Shown: piece by piece, positions 22,709-32,705 of the stretch
Layout: every line of letters begins with the position of its first letter
How positions within the stretch are numbered: position 1 is the stretch's first letter
Assembly: GCA_030704615.1 (NCBI GenBank)
Contig: CM060734.1
Location: forward strand, 25,606,001-25,670,000
DNA length: 64,000 bases
Origin: Takakia lepidozioides
Lineage: Eukaryota > Streptophyta > Takakiopsida > Takakiales > Takakiaceae
Reading direction: 5' to 3'
The notes under the pieces: model-generated
What the model saw: only the letters and a program-made list of their open reading frames with translations
The model's database searches: none
What the model was told of the DNA's origin: nothing
Program-made: the position numbers and the translations under genes

Positions 22709-23083
22709 ATGGCGCCAGGCGAAGGACCACTTTTCACCATTGGTATTGAACAGAGGACACCCTTTCAGAAAACAGGGGTCCAAGCTGTTAACTGGTTAAT
22801 GGGCAGTAGGGCGACTAAACACATTATACCTTGGACCAAGGAGGAGCTGCAAACCTACCGAGAAACCTTGACCAACAAAATCGATATGGTACGTGGGGAT
22901 GGGATAGCAGAACACCCTCACGAAGAAAGCTGGCCTACTCACGAACCAGAGGAGCAACCAGACAGTGACGATAACAGGAACAAGAAGCTGCCACCACGAC
23001 AATCCTGGGACGCACTTCCTACCTTGCAGACAGGCATGCCACCACCTTACATCCCCAAGAGATACAGCAAGCACAAGAACTGA
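22709..23083 (+). CDS. Second ORF downstream of integrase, element B
   Basis: ATG at 22,709 opens 124 codons in a different frame from the 303-aa ORF, 47 bases after its stop. It is Pro/Glu/Lys-rich with no recognisable domain. It may be a frame-shifted continuation of that ORF. The polypurine tract follows within 25 bases. Confidence 0.4.
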   Translation: MAPGEGPLFTIGIEQRTPFQKTGVQAVNWLMGSRATKHIIPWTKEELQTYRETLTNKIDMVRGDGIAEHPHEESWPTHEPEEQPDSDDNRNKKLPPRQSWDALPTLQTGMPPPYIPKRYSKHKN

Positions 23084-23104
23084 CGAAATTGTGCGGACAC
23101 AATT

Positions 23105-23123
23105 TCAAAAGAGGGGGGGAAAT
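23105..23123 (+). other. Polypurine tract of element B
   Basis: CAAAAGAGGGGGGGAAATA lies just before the 3' LTR and is the expected primer site for plus-strand DNA synthesis. Confidence 0.7.
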
Positions 23124-23126
23124 AAA

Positions 23127-23979
23127 TGATAACGACTATGCTACGAGGGACAGACAACGAGGGTCACAACGGGACATACCGGGTAGTGATGGACGTACAC
23201 TACCTAAGCCACAGGCAGAGACAGCTAAGTACGCGGTACTTAGCCAATGGCGGGACAAGGGTACATTACCACGAGAGCAGTAGTGGGTAGTGTAGCAACC
23301 GTGAGCCGTGAACCACGATATCACACGGCCACGTTAGCATTGGCTTTAACCAATAGAGGGAGTAGTGGACCGTTTACTACTATGGCTCACGACCACTGCA
23401 ACGAGCCACTTTTTAGCAAACCTTTTAGGTTGCATAGGTAGTTAGGCAAACGGTCATTAACGACCGCAGGCTGTAACGGCTCTTTCGAACATAGTATAAA
23501 AAGACTGTATGCAACTTAGAGGGTGTGTAGTATGAGTATCAGGGATCAGTGTGTACTTATGGGATGATGTGACGAGCTCTGAAGTAAAGCCATGCTATTC
23601 AAAGTATCTCTATGTAGAGTGAATGTGAGATGGAGAGAATGTGCATTATGAGATAACGTGAGATGGTGAGAATGTGTATCATCTCAGAATAGTTCTTGTT
23701 TTGTCTTGACTACCCTCTGTTTGTATGAACCAAGAGGCCTCAGTCCTTTTGACTAAAATCTTTTATATTAAGAGACTGTAGATTGGGCTTAATCAGTAGG
23801 ATTAAGCAGCCTACAGGGATATGGTTTCTTATTACGTTCATGGTTTAGCTATCTTTAAAACGATTACTTCGTAATTGTTTCTGAAAGCATACCGTCGGAC
23901 AACCTCTGTTGCATGTCTTAGGAAATGGGCAGTAGTGTCAATAGTCTGTTTTGTCTAAGTCATAAACCAGCGGTTAACA
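23127..23979 (+). repeat. 3' LTR of element B
   Basis: It starts TGATAACGACTATG right after the polypurine tract and ends GCGGTTAACA, giving an LTR of about 853 bp with TG...CA ends. A TATA box (AGTATAAAAAG) lies at about 23,495. The right 406 bp match the truncated 5' LTR at 14598-15000. Confidence 0.8.
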
Positions 23980-23982
23980 CCT

Positions 23983-24224
23983 ACTTTCACCATTCTTGGT
24001 TCCTCCTCAGTTCCCACATTCACTTCTCTCACCTGCTCTTCAGCTGTGATTGTCCATCCAGCCACTACTTCATCCTGCAGACTCACAATGGCTGGAATTT
24101 CTATTTCTCCCTCTCTTTCTTCATAGAAATGTGGTGGGTAACTACTTGTTTCCCCCTCAATTGGTGTTGCTGTTATTGCACCACAGCAGATACCTTTAAA
24201 GCAACTCAGGCCTCCCAGTTGCAT
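23983..24224 (-). pseudogene. Element C pre-RT linker
   Basis: HFYEEREGEIEIPAIVSLQD and VAGWTITAEEQVREVNVGTE match the element B linker at about 18,115-18,255 (RFYQEREEDIQ, IAGWTVTEKTQLIQVNLG). The match breaks at the end of the element B LTR. Confidence 0.7.
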
Positions 24225-24414
24225 TTCTACAATCTGCTCCCACTCTGGGTGTGCAGCAAACAGGGTAGCTTCCTGCTCCTCATCAAGTCCTCTCCTTCAG
24301 TCATACTCTCTGACTCCACGAGGTCTTCTGGTAGTAGGTAGCCTACTAGATTTTTTAGTGGTGACCTGTATCTTGTGCTTTCCATCATGCACAGTCAGTA
24401 ACTGTGAATTCCAG

Positions 24415-24894
24415 TCATGGGATACCCTGGCTTGTCAGCCATGATCGACCCAACAATAAGGGGTAAGCTTCCATGACATCATCCATTTTCAACACAGTCA
24501 CTGTGATCTTAAATATTATCTTCAGAATCAATATCTTAACTCCTCTTATCAAGCCGAATGGCTGTACACTCCTTTGATCTACCATTGTTACTGTGAATGG
24601 AGCTGGTTTCATGTTACTTAGACCAAGCTTCTACCTTAATTGGTCTGTCATAATATTCACTCCTAAGCCTCCATCTATCAGTACATCAGTCAAGTCTGTG
24701 CTTCCAATTCTCAATTGGATTACTGGCATAGAATCATCAAAGTCCATGACTGTTTCTCGCCCTTGAGGCTTCACATTATAACTGGTCACCTTACTGTTCA
24801 GGTCTGTGTTCTCTGTCACAAGAGCAATCTGATTGATTGATTGATTGATGCAGCATGTGTCTACAATGGGGTGCCACAGCCAATAGCTGCCCAA
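24415..24894 (-). pseudogene. Element C protease
   Basis: Two frames give the aspartic protease: MPVIQLRIGSTDLTDVLIDG with D-G-G-L-G in place of D-G-G-S-G, then GVNIMTDQL, and in the next frame PAPFTVTMVDQRSVQPFGLIRG. A stop separates them. A GATT-type microsatellite at about 24,831-24,850 is read as repeated INQS codons just upstream. Confidence 0.7.
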
Positions 24895-24979
24895 TTGTGA
24901 TCTCAGCTCTGGTCTGGCATATTACTTCAGCCAAAGTCCCTTCATTATCCTGCACTTGTGAAGCCTCTTGCTTCACTTC

Positions 24980-25501
24980 CTATTCACCTTCTTCATCTTC
25001 TCTTTCAGAGTCAGAAGAATCTGCCATAGGGATATCAGTATCCTTCTGCATTTCCCTTATGGTATCAGCCACTTCCTTGTGCAGCTCCTTCTCATCTCTC
25101 CAAGCCTCATCATCTTCAGGCACATCACTGCCATCTTCATTAACGTCTTCTTCCTCATCCACTGGAGGTATTAGTTTAGCTTTGCTTCTGGTAACTACCA
25201 TTGTACTTACTTCTGGTACAAAACATGACCTAACCATGTGAGCTGCCACCACTGGGGCCTTATTCATAGGAGCTCTCATCTCATTTTGGTGTCTGATCCA
25301 GAATGGACAGGCTACTTTGCGATGTCCTGCGTGGTTACAATAGTAACACAATTCTTCACCATTGGGTCCGCGCCCTTGGTCTATTCTGGGATTATTTCTA
25401 TAATCCTGATTCCCTGGCTGGTAATTTCCCCTTGGATTACCCTGATAGTTGCCTCTGGGATTGCCTTGGTAATTCCCTCTTGGATTACCTCTCCCTGCCA
25501 T
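24980..25501 (-). CDS. Element C gag/protease linker with repeats and knuckle
   Basis: This 173-codon frame starts with tandem NPRGNYQG repeats, has a CCHC motif (CYYCNHAGHRKVAC), then VVTRSKAKL and a long Glu/Asp-rich tail. It corresponds to the element B region around 16,910-17,200 (TRIQAKKQK). The repeats are a local expansion. Confidence 0.6.
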   Translation of the reverse strand: MAGRGNPRGNYQGNPRGNYQGNPRGNYQPGNQDYRNNPRIDQGRGPNGEELCYYCNHAGHRKVACPFWIRHQNEMRAPMNKAPVVAAHMVRSCFVPEVSTMVVTRSKAKLIPPVDEEEDVNEDGSDVPEDDEAWRDEKELHKEVADTIREMQKDTDIPMADSSDSEREDEEGE

Positions 25502-25558
25502 ACCATTGTTATATCCACTAGGCCTACCATAGTGGTCCTGATCATTGTTTCTTCTTGG

Positions 25559-26587
25559 CTAGGGCGGCTGCAGTTGATGCACCCTCACTTGCCTAGGTTC
25601 TCTTGCAGCTGTCCTTCTGTTATAATAACAATTCTCAGTAGAATGGTTATCCATTTTATAGATAGTACAGTGTTTCTCCTTCATGTGGCATTCAGCTGTG
25701 GTATGGCCTTCACTCTGGCATTTTGCACACCAAACACCTTCCTCCAATGTGTTGCAGCCTCTGTGGCATACTTTTTCAAGATTTCTTCCAGTCTTTTCTC
25801 ATAGTTGTCCCTCTTCAACTTTTCTTCTTCTTGCTCTTCTCTTGAGCTTCCTCTTGAGCTCTTGCTTCTTCCATCTGACTCATCTTCAGAGTCCTCATCA
25901 TCCCTTTTATCTCTCCTGAGCATTCCCAATTGCTCAATTCTGTTGGCTGTTTCGAATGCCTCTTTCACTATATAGCATATCCACTTTCTTTTGTAATTCA
26001 GGTCTTAGTCCACTCACAAACCAGGTTTTCTGTAATCCTGGTGCTGGTACAACAGCCAATTTTTTCATCATTAACTCCATCTTCTCCATGTATTCTTCAA
26101 CAGTTTCATGCTTCTTTTGCCTTAACTGTTGTAAACTCCCAAATACTTCATCCTCAGTTTTGCTTGTCCTGAACCTGTTTTGGAATGCTGTACTAAGGCC
26201 ATTCCAGGTTAGGAAATGATTATTAAGAAACCTTGCATACCATTCACTTGCTTTCTTGATAAGTGAACAAGGAAACAGTCTCATCTTGGCATCATCGCCA
26301 TTCTCATTGTTCACAATACACATGTGCTCAAATTGGCTGATGTGTACATCAAGATCCTTTTTTCCTGCATATATCGGAAAAGGTGATTTTGCCCGTGTTG
26401 GAGGTACCGCCATCTGTGGCCCTACACCCTGCCCACTGACAGGTGCTGGTCCTCCTGTTAGTGCTGGTCCTTGAGGACCTGCTATTGTAGTGGTGGAACT
26501 CCCACCAGGTGTTGGCCCCTGAGCACTCCCTGCTACTGGCCCCTCTTTACATACAGTATCCCCTGCTCCAGTTGCACTATTTCCCAC
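25559..26587 (-). pseudogene. gag: Element C Gag and zinc knuckle
   Basis: Positions 25934-26587 encode the capsid domain (SPFPIYAGKKDLDVHISQFEHM, MRLFPCSLIKKASEWYARFL, NHFLTWNGLSTAFQNRF, GLQKTWFVSGLRPELQKK). Positions 25681-25968 encode an acidic Lys/Glu stretch, and 25559-25747 two knuckles (CAKCQSEGHTTAEC; the second reads C-T-I-Y and has lost a cysteine). A frame change near 25,940 breaks the gene. Confidence 0.8.
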
Positions 26588-26617
26588 ACTCCTTGTCCCC
26601 CCAGAGCCAGATCCAAG

Positions 26618-26965
26618 CTACCCGCCTGATCCCCCTGAGCCGACACCTTTGTTGGCCTGTGATCCAAGTGCTCCACTTGATCCAGGTCCAACAGGTTGGG
26701 ATGTCCTGGTTGTAGTCTCAACCTCAACTGTCGGGTCTACTTCTTCATACTCTTCATCTTCCAAATTCTTCTCTCTGTTTTCATCTTCCAAGTTCTTCTC
26801 TTGGATTTCTTCTTCCTCACTCATATAACTCAACTGAAGTGGTGTTGGAGAGTCTGAACTCTCCGTTGGCTGCCACACTCTCCTCTCCTTCTTTGTCTTG
26901 TGTTCAGAAACTGGAGTTCCTGCTTTTGGTGTTCCATGCCAACTCTGATCAAAGATTTCTGTCAA
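26618..26965 (-). CDS. Element C acidic linker ORF
   Basis: A 115-codon frame with Glu/Asn-rich repeats (EEEIQEKNLEDENREKNLED) and a Gly/Ser-rich end, placed between the pre-gag ORF and gag. It probably is a linker of the same polyprotein rather than a separate protein. Confidence 0.4.
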   Translation of the reverse strand: MTEIFDQSWHGTPKAGTPVSEHKTKKERRVWQPTESSDSPTPLQLSYMSEEEEIQEKNLEDENREKNLEDEEYEEVDPTVEVETTTRTSQPVGPGSSGALGSQANKGVGSGGSGG

Positions 26966-27263
26966 ATGTTTAATCCAGGGATGTACCTCAGATCTTTCCC
27001 CTCATGGCTGATCTTCTTCCTATATCAATCCCTTAATCTTTCTTGTAAAGAATAAGAAGGAGTGGCATCCAACTCTGGTTCTTCCGGTATGGGTGATGTA
27101 CTCTCTGGTCTTAATGGTGTGAGAGGTCCAGATGATTCCCCTATGTCTATTCCTCTCTCCCAAAGATATGAATAATTAGTTTTCAAATAACTTTATTTTT
27201 TTGCTGAATATCTGTGAAGTCTAGCTTCTCTTTCATCACTCATGTCCCATGTCTTTCATATCT

Positions 27264-27959
27264 TTAATGAGGCAATAACCAATACTCTCTTCTGTAGTAT
27301 CTCTCGTATATGCCTGGATTTCTTTCAAGCTTTAATGCACCCTTGGCTATACTAGAAGACTCCGTTACCATATAACCATATGGCAAGCACGTCTGGAAAG
27401 CTCTTCTTGGTGTAAGTTTGATCCACGGGATATCCTTAGGAATCCAATTCTTTACCAGTATAAGTTCTTCATGCATATGAGTATAAACATTCACTTTCCG
27501 TTCCTCCCAGCTTTCAAACTCCACTCGTTTAATGGATAGCAATGCTATCACATAAACCAGCGTTGGTAACCAACTTGCTCTCCCTCTACAGGCCACTTGA
27601 TAAATCTTTATCACTCCCTTCTCCAGACCCCACTCAGGATCAGCATCATGCACTCTCTTAAGAATGTTTTCTTTGCAACCGTCTGGCAATTCCAAGAACC
27701 TTTGAAAGAATTGTTTCGACAATCTTTCTTTCTCAGTTCCACATGGAATTTGATTCACATCAAATTCTTTGATTCTCCAACCACCATGATCCCACCAGAT
27801 GCCTGTCACATTTGGTTGTTCTCGACTCAATTCTCTAGTATGGTCGCCAAATGTCAAGCGGCTTTTACTCACCCATCCCTTCGCTATCCGAGGTGGAAAC
27901 TCCAAGATAGAAGAGTTGGATATCTCTAAGCACTCAGCCCGCTCAGAACAATCAGTCAT
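27264..27959 (-). CDS. Element C pre-gag ORF
   Basis: ATG at 27,959 opens an intact 231-codon frame. The part from about residue 85 to 180 matches the element B pre-gag ORF (WGLEKGVIKIYQ, WLPTLVYVIALLSIKRV, NWIPKDIPW). The extra N-terminal part has a Trp-rich segment (TGIWWDHGGWRIKEFDV). No known domain is recognised. Confidence 0.6.
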   Translation of the reverse strand: MTDCSERAECLEISNSSILEFPPRIAKGWVSKSRLTFGDHTRELSREQPNVTGIWWDHGGWRIKEFDVNQIPCGTEKERLSKQFFQRFLELPDGCKENILKRVHDADPEWGLEKGVIKIYQVACRGRASWLPTLVYVIALLSIKRVEFESWEERKVNVYTHMHEELILVKNWIPKDIPWIKLTPRRAFQTCLPYGYMVTESSSIAKGALKLERNPGIYERYYRREYWLLPH

Positions 27960-28480
27960 GACCTACAGCTAGTGTATCATGGTTGTGCTTCCTGTTTGTA
28001 TTTCTTCTTGCTTTCATGTTAACAAATTACCTTGTTGTGTATACTTAAGCATCAAATTGTTTCAGTAATCTTTCAGGTTCCATTCACTCATCCATTCATT
28101 CCACAGCTTCACTCAAGTCTCTCTACATAGTGTGATTGTATCGAATAGGTGTCAGATTAAGATTTGTCATGTATCAGGCCGAAGCCATGGTGTCCCTAAT
28201 CTGCTCTACAGTCTAACTCTACAGCTTGCATTCATCAAGCATCAACAGATCGTGTCTCCTCCTCCACTGCTCTCTCCATCCCTCGGCTCCAGATCGTCCT
28301 TCTCTCCCTGATGACCAAGTCGTTCTCCCTATTGCTGCTACTCTGTCTAATCTATCTGCAAGCCGTTCTAACCGCCTAACTAACTAACTGTCATTCAAGA
28401 GAGAATGCACGTTCCCTCTGCAGATGTCGTTCCCACACAGTCGTTCCCTGCCAATAATAACCATTCATTGTGAATGTTGT
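27960..28480. other. Flank of element C, no gene
   Basis: No coding domain and no LTR match was found. It may hold what is left of the element C leader or LTR. A short CTAA repeat lies at about 28,376-28,388. Confidence 0.4.
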
Positions 28481-28488
28481 GACGGTTG

Positions 28489-28755
28489 TGCCGCACTGTG
28501 TCGGGCTGTGACTGTGCCGAGCTGTGACTGGCTGTGTCGGACTGTGCCGAGTTGTGTCGGGTTGTGTCGGGTTGTGTCGGGCTGTGACTGGCTGTGTTGG
28601 GCTGTGACTGGTTGTGTTGGCCTGTGTCGGGCTGTGATAGACTGTGAGGCTGTGATAGGCTGTGATAGGCTGTGTAAGGCTGTGACAAGCTATGTGCTAT
28701 GTCAAGCTGTGTCTAACTGTGTAAGACTGTGGTTGACTGTGTAAGCCTGTCTACC
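28489..28755. repeat. GGCTGTGTC-type minisatellite
   Basis: Imperfect 5-10-bp units (CTGTGTCGGG, CTGTGACTGG, CTGTGATAGG) repeat for about 265 bp. On the minus strand they read as a Ser-Gln-Pro repeat, which is incidental. Confidence 0.8.
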
Positions 28756-28879
28756 ACCCCTAAGGCCTGTGTTGGTCTAAGTCTACCATCCCTAAGTCTG
28801 CGCAAAAATTAAGGGTACCCCACAAAACCCATAAAACTATGTAAGTCCCAGACAACCCTCTAACAATGTGCTCATGTGA

Positions 28880-30291
28880 GCGGAGGATGATGTGAGGAAC
28901 CAACTGGGTGAAAATATAGCCCAGCAAAGGCTGCATTTGCGATGTTGGCAATGCAATAGTCAGTGCAGACTATGAAATGAGGTTTGCTCACGTAAGCGGC
29001 AGAGCGAAATGGATATAAGAATACAGTGGATGGAGAAACCAAACACTTACATTTCGAACATATGCTCCAAGTTGGTAGTATCGATATGTCCACCATGCCA
29101 GCTTTCCAGCGCAGGAACATCATCATCTCGCGTGGCACCGGAGGAGGACCACCAGGCACGGATCGCCACAAACGACACCTCTGCTTCCGCCTCAATACTT
29201 GCTGCTCTCCACTTCGTGCACAGCTGAATGTGTGCTTTCTGAAGGTCCTCATATATGTATTTTTTTGTCCATTTCTCCAAGCTCTGGCCCCAATGGAATT
29301 AAGCCACATCTCCTTTCCCGATCGGGCATTGGTTCCCCCCCTCCATACACCTGACGCACAGCAGCCCAGTTGGCATTTGCATTGTCTGCCATGAAACCTC
29401 GGAAATGTGGTGGGCCCTTTCCTGCTCTTCGCATCTGATCATTGATGCACTCCCACATCATTACTTGTGATGCTGTATCCTCTGATTTCATTTCACAAAT
29501 TGCGATTGTCATAAGCTTGCGGTAATTCGGATGGTACACGTGACACGCCATTGTGCTCCAGCCGTTTATTCTTTTGACGTTGTCGAACATAATCCAACTC
29601 GACCCCAGCTCCCTACCGGGCCGCATCATGTCCACCAAATGCACTCCACAACCTTTACCAACAGTTGACATCTTGAAGACAAAACATCTGTCGTCCACAC
29701 TCCTTGACCTGGGAACCGGCTCCCTTGGATACAGTCGTACCCGCTCCAACTTTTCATTGTCATTAACGCTTCTACATCACTCCCAATCCCCATTTCCGCT
29801 TTTTTCTTTTTGGTCTCGTAACGAACACCACATCTGCTCACTGCACCCACTTCCTCCATGAGCTCCTCAAACTGCTCATCAGATAGCTTCCAACTCTCTA
29901 TTGCACCTGGAGATAACACCTTGTCCATGATGATTGATTCAGCAACAGACAGCGGAATTGTTTTGGGCCTGGCTGAGGGTGACCTTTGGATCTGTTCCAC
30001 AATTGCACTTTTCGCCTTTGCTGCAGCTTCCCGACATTGCCCAGGTGCAGAGGGGGGTGAGTGGTTGCCAACATGGACGGTTGCTCTAGTCATTGTTGGG
30101 GCGGCATAGACGTAAAACATTTTGGCTGGGCAAATGTGCATGCACGTGGGTGTATGATTGCACACTGCGCAGACAAAGGTGTCTGGGGGAACTTGGCTCT
30201 GTGGCTTGAACTGTACGTTGGAGTGTCCTAACCAGTGCATCTCATTGTGCTTCCCCTCCCTCAGGAAGAAGGGCACGTTCCTTGGACGCAC
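28880..30291 (-). pseudogene. M1: MULE-like transposase fragment
   Basis: Positions about 30291-30040 encode a Cys/His finger of the GCM/WRKY type (CNHTPTCMHICPAKMFYV, TRATVHVGNHSPP). About 29,700-29,290 encode the DDE-type core: SWIMFDNVKRINGWSTMACHVY, KLMTIAICEMKSEDTASQ, FRGFMADNANANWAAVRQVYGG. About 29,280-29,050 encode the following AWWSSSGATRDD segment in another frame. The SWIM finger and C-terminus seen in M2 and M3 are absent. Frame changes near 29,750 and 29,290 indicate decay, or a few introns. GTCGG palindromes lie directly upstream (30,448-31,124). It is homologous to M2 and M3. Confidence 0.75.
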
Positions 30292-30447
30292 CTCAACGCT
30301 CCAACATAGTAATCGGATGAAAATCGTCAGCGCGCCAACTGACAGCGGCTCATTCAGCTGGCAACGGCCATTTTGAAACTGCCATTGACGTTTTCTTCCT
30401 CTGAATGAGTGCTAAAAAAAAACTCAGCGAAAGTGGAATGGCTTATT

Positions 30448-31124
30448 GTCGGTGCCGACCACGACTATTTGAATGGCATGTACATTGTCAAATAGGAGGG
30501 AGAGAGTTTTTCTTGGTAGTCGGCACTGACTTCATCAACTTTAAATCAATTCCGAGAACGGATCTGCCAGATATCGATTGAATTTGTAGACACATCGGGA
30601 TAGTTGTTGGTGACTATTACAGTCAATGTTCAAATCGGCCGACGGATCGGCCTATGTTCACTGGGGATGTTCATTTCATGAAGTTCATTTTCAAAAATTG
30701 GCTCGCAAACGGGTAAGTCGGCAGCGACTATTGGTTATAACGGCAACCTCTTTCGAAATATGCACTGTAGTCGCTACCGACTTCCTTGCGCACCCACAAA
30801 TTACTCGAAACACTCCCTTTTTGGCCTTTATTGTGCTGGTAGTCGGCACCGACCTTCAATTTCCAGGAAATGTGCACCTTCCAAATGGAATATTCATGGA
30901 TATTCGCCTCTAAATTGAAGCATTCCCCGCATTGTGAGGGTGTAGTCGGGCGCCGACTAAGATAATCCGCGTATCTTGTGCCGGATTGCGCCGCATGAAG
31001 GTACTCAAACAAATCAAAGTCGGCACCGACCTTACGGAATTCTTCAAATTCAATGGTATCCAGAGAGTTCAACACACTCAACAGTTCGGCTTGAATGCCC
31101 TTTCAGTGTATGGTAGGCGCCGAC
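30448..31124. repeat. GTCGG palindrome family upstream of M1
   Basis: At least eight copies of a short inverted repeat, GTCGG-YR-CCGAC or close variants, lie at about 30448, 30519, 30717, 30769, 30842, 30944, 31018 and 31113. The centre dinucleotide is TG, CA, CG or TA. The stretch has no credible gene. The motif is not found in elements E2 or E3. Confidence 0.7.
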
Positions 31125-31139
31125 CAATGCTTCCGACAC

Positions 31140-32231
31140 GCATTCTTCAAGGTTATCGTGTGATCATTCACATCAATCACGCGCTATCTGCCACATATTT
31201 GTGGCTCCTTCAGAAACTTCCACGAGCCTGCAAAGGACATTAGTCACGGATATTGTGGTCGGCTGAGTGTGCGCAATACGCCTATCATATGGATGAATGT
31301 GGTATGGACGAGTTCATGATGGCAATATGGATGACGTTCTCCAAACCCTAACCTCCATACCACTTAGAAGTGCGGGACGGAAATTGAAAAATGAAAGTAG
31401 TGCGTTTGACGAAACATAAACTGTATTATTCATTCGTCCTCCATTTCTCACCCTTAACTTTACTTGCGTAATCCAGTCCAGGCCACGTGGCGGAAATGAT
31501 TAAATCCACTTGCGGCCGGGCACGTGGCGCTGACGCAAGTTGCGGAATCTGGTAGCCATCTGTTATTGCTCAGGTAGGTATGGATGGCGTTCATTCAACG
31601 TACATGTCTCATCCGGATCAAAGTAAGATGGATGTCGTGATTCCATGGATGAGGGATCGTATGTTTCATACGTTAGTGCATTTTCAAAATTTCTTGCGCC
31701 ACATGGTACATAGTCCAGGTAAGTCGTGCGGCCGGATACGTGGCGTCCCCGCACTTGCTCCATTTTGTAGCCATACGTTACAGCCCCCGTAGGTCCGTTT
31801 CTCATCCCATTCCGGATTCTGTTTGGCCTATAGGTTGATCTGGGGGGAGGACAATGAGGTGGTGAGGGTGGATGGATGGTGAGGGACATGCCATGGGTAC
31901 CGGATAATAGATGATTAAGGCGAGTGGGGAAGTCTGTAGGTCTGGAGGTGCAGTGGGGTTTCTGGACAAGCAGCAGCAGGGTTAGAGTGGGTTCTTTGTG
32001 GCGGAGATATTTGGGGAAGGGCAGAGTGCGTTTGTAGCGGAGGTGGTTGGGTTCAATGGCTGCTAGTGGCGTCACCTCAAGGGGGAGTTGGAGAAGGGGG
32101 TGTTGGTGATTAGGTAAGCTTTGTTGAGTGAGGATAAGGATAGTGATGGCAGAGGGGGGGGAATGGGCGGCGAGGGGCGCCCATTGTAGAGCCTGATGGG
32201 TGAGGGGTCCGGGTGGGGGGTGCGCGAGTCC
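31140..32231. other. Intergenic, G-rich, with a direct duplication
   Basis: No gene is recognised. A segment of about 60 bp (GCGGCCGGGCACGTGGCG ... GTAGCCATCTGTTA) at 31,513-31,568 recurs diverged at 31,728-31,780. From 31,800 to 32,230 the plus strand is strongly G-rich, so the minus strand shows long Pro/Thr/His-rich frames that I regard as compositional. Confidence 0.45.
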
Positions 32232-32241
32232 ACCTCCGGAC
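32232..32241. other. Left target-site duplication of element E2
   Basis: ACCTCCGGAC occurs here and at 47428-47437, just outside the inverted CATGAGC-rich ends. MULE transposons make 9-11 bp duplications. Confidence 0.75.
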
Positions 32242-32249
32242 GGGGGCTG

Positions 32250-32300
32250 CTATTTCATGAGCCATGAGCCATGAGCGGCATGAGCCATGAGCAGAGTCGT
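32250..32300 (+). repeat. Left inverted end of E2 (CATGAGC units)
   Basis: CTATTTCATGAGC is followed by further ATGAGC/CATGAGC units. It is the inverse of 47360-47426. Confidence 0.75.
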
Positions 32301-32421
32301 AAGTGTGGAAAAAAACATGAGCAGCACTATTTTCCGGAAATGAGTGTCCGCGGGAATAGGGTTTTTAGGGTGCCACGGTCATAGGGGGGAAGGACCTCCC
32401 GATGGAGGAGGTTCGGCAATG

Positions 32422-32649
32422 TTATTTAGAATTATATATTGAAAGGCAATGTTTCGCGAATGGTAGGGTGGTACTGCTCTGTACAATGGGGGCCCATTTC
32501 AGCCTACCAGCCACTTGCAAAATCCACCCACACTCCCAATCCCAAACGAAATGAGCAATGACGCATTCTGGGAACGATGGACACAGAATAGAATAAAAAG
32601 AGGGCACAATGAGGTTTTTATTGATCCACATGAATTGCATTTGAAGCAC
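32422..32649 (-). pseudogene. Possible LINE ORF2 zinc-binding remnant
   Basis: A 75-codon frame with PECVIAHFVWDWECGW and LQVAGRLKWAPI resembles the C-terminal region of plant non-LTR retrotransposon ORF2 (reverse-transcriptase zinc-binding segment). It lies just inside the left end of E2. The match is by general pattern only. Confidence 0.3.
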
Positions 32650-32705
32650 GTCTACTGTGCTGATTGTGCCATCAAATCTTGAGCCCTGTGCCTACTGAAT
32701 ACAAG

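Larger units (their letters stand above)
14598..23979 (+). mobile_element. Ty3/gypsy LTR retrotransposon B
   Basis: The order is partial 5' LTR, primer-binding site, pre-gag ORF, gag with two CCHC knuckles, protease, RT, RNase H, integrase, an extra ORF, polypurine tract and full 3' LTR. The pol genes carry several stops and frameshifts, while the extra ORF downstream of integrase is intact. Protease with D-G-G-S-G and RT with FLDDFSVFG suggest the plant Tat/Athila side of Ty3/gypsy, an assignment by motif only. Confidence 0.88.
23980..27959 (-). mobile_element. Ty3/gypsy element C, truncated
   Basis: Minus-strand order from 27,959 down: pre-gag ORF, acidic linker, gag capsid, CCHC knuckle, linker, protease, pre-RT linker. 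The coding then stops exactly where the element B 3' LTR ends. No RT, integrase or LTR of this copy is present in the window. Its proteins resemble those of element B throughout, so B and C are related families. Confidence 0.82.

Noticed and set aside
14598-23979. Elements A and B as one large element
   Set aside because: LTR sequences, gag and protease types differ, and each has its own internal order, so they are two elements fused at a junction.
28395-28688. Ser-Gln-Pro repeat protein on the minus strand
   Set aside because: It is a translation of the CTGTG minisatellite, not a gene.
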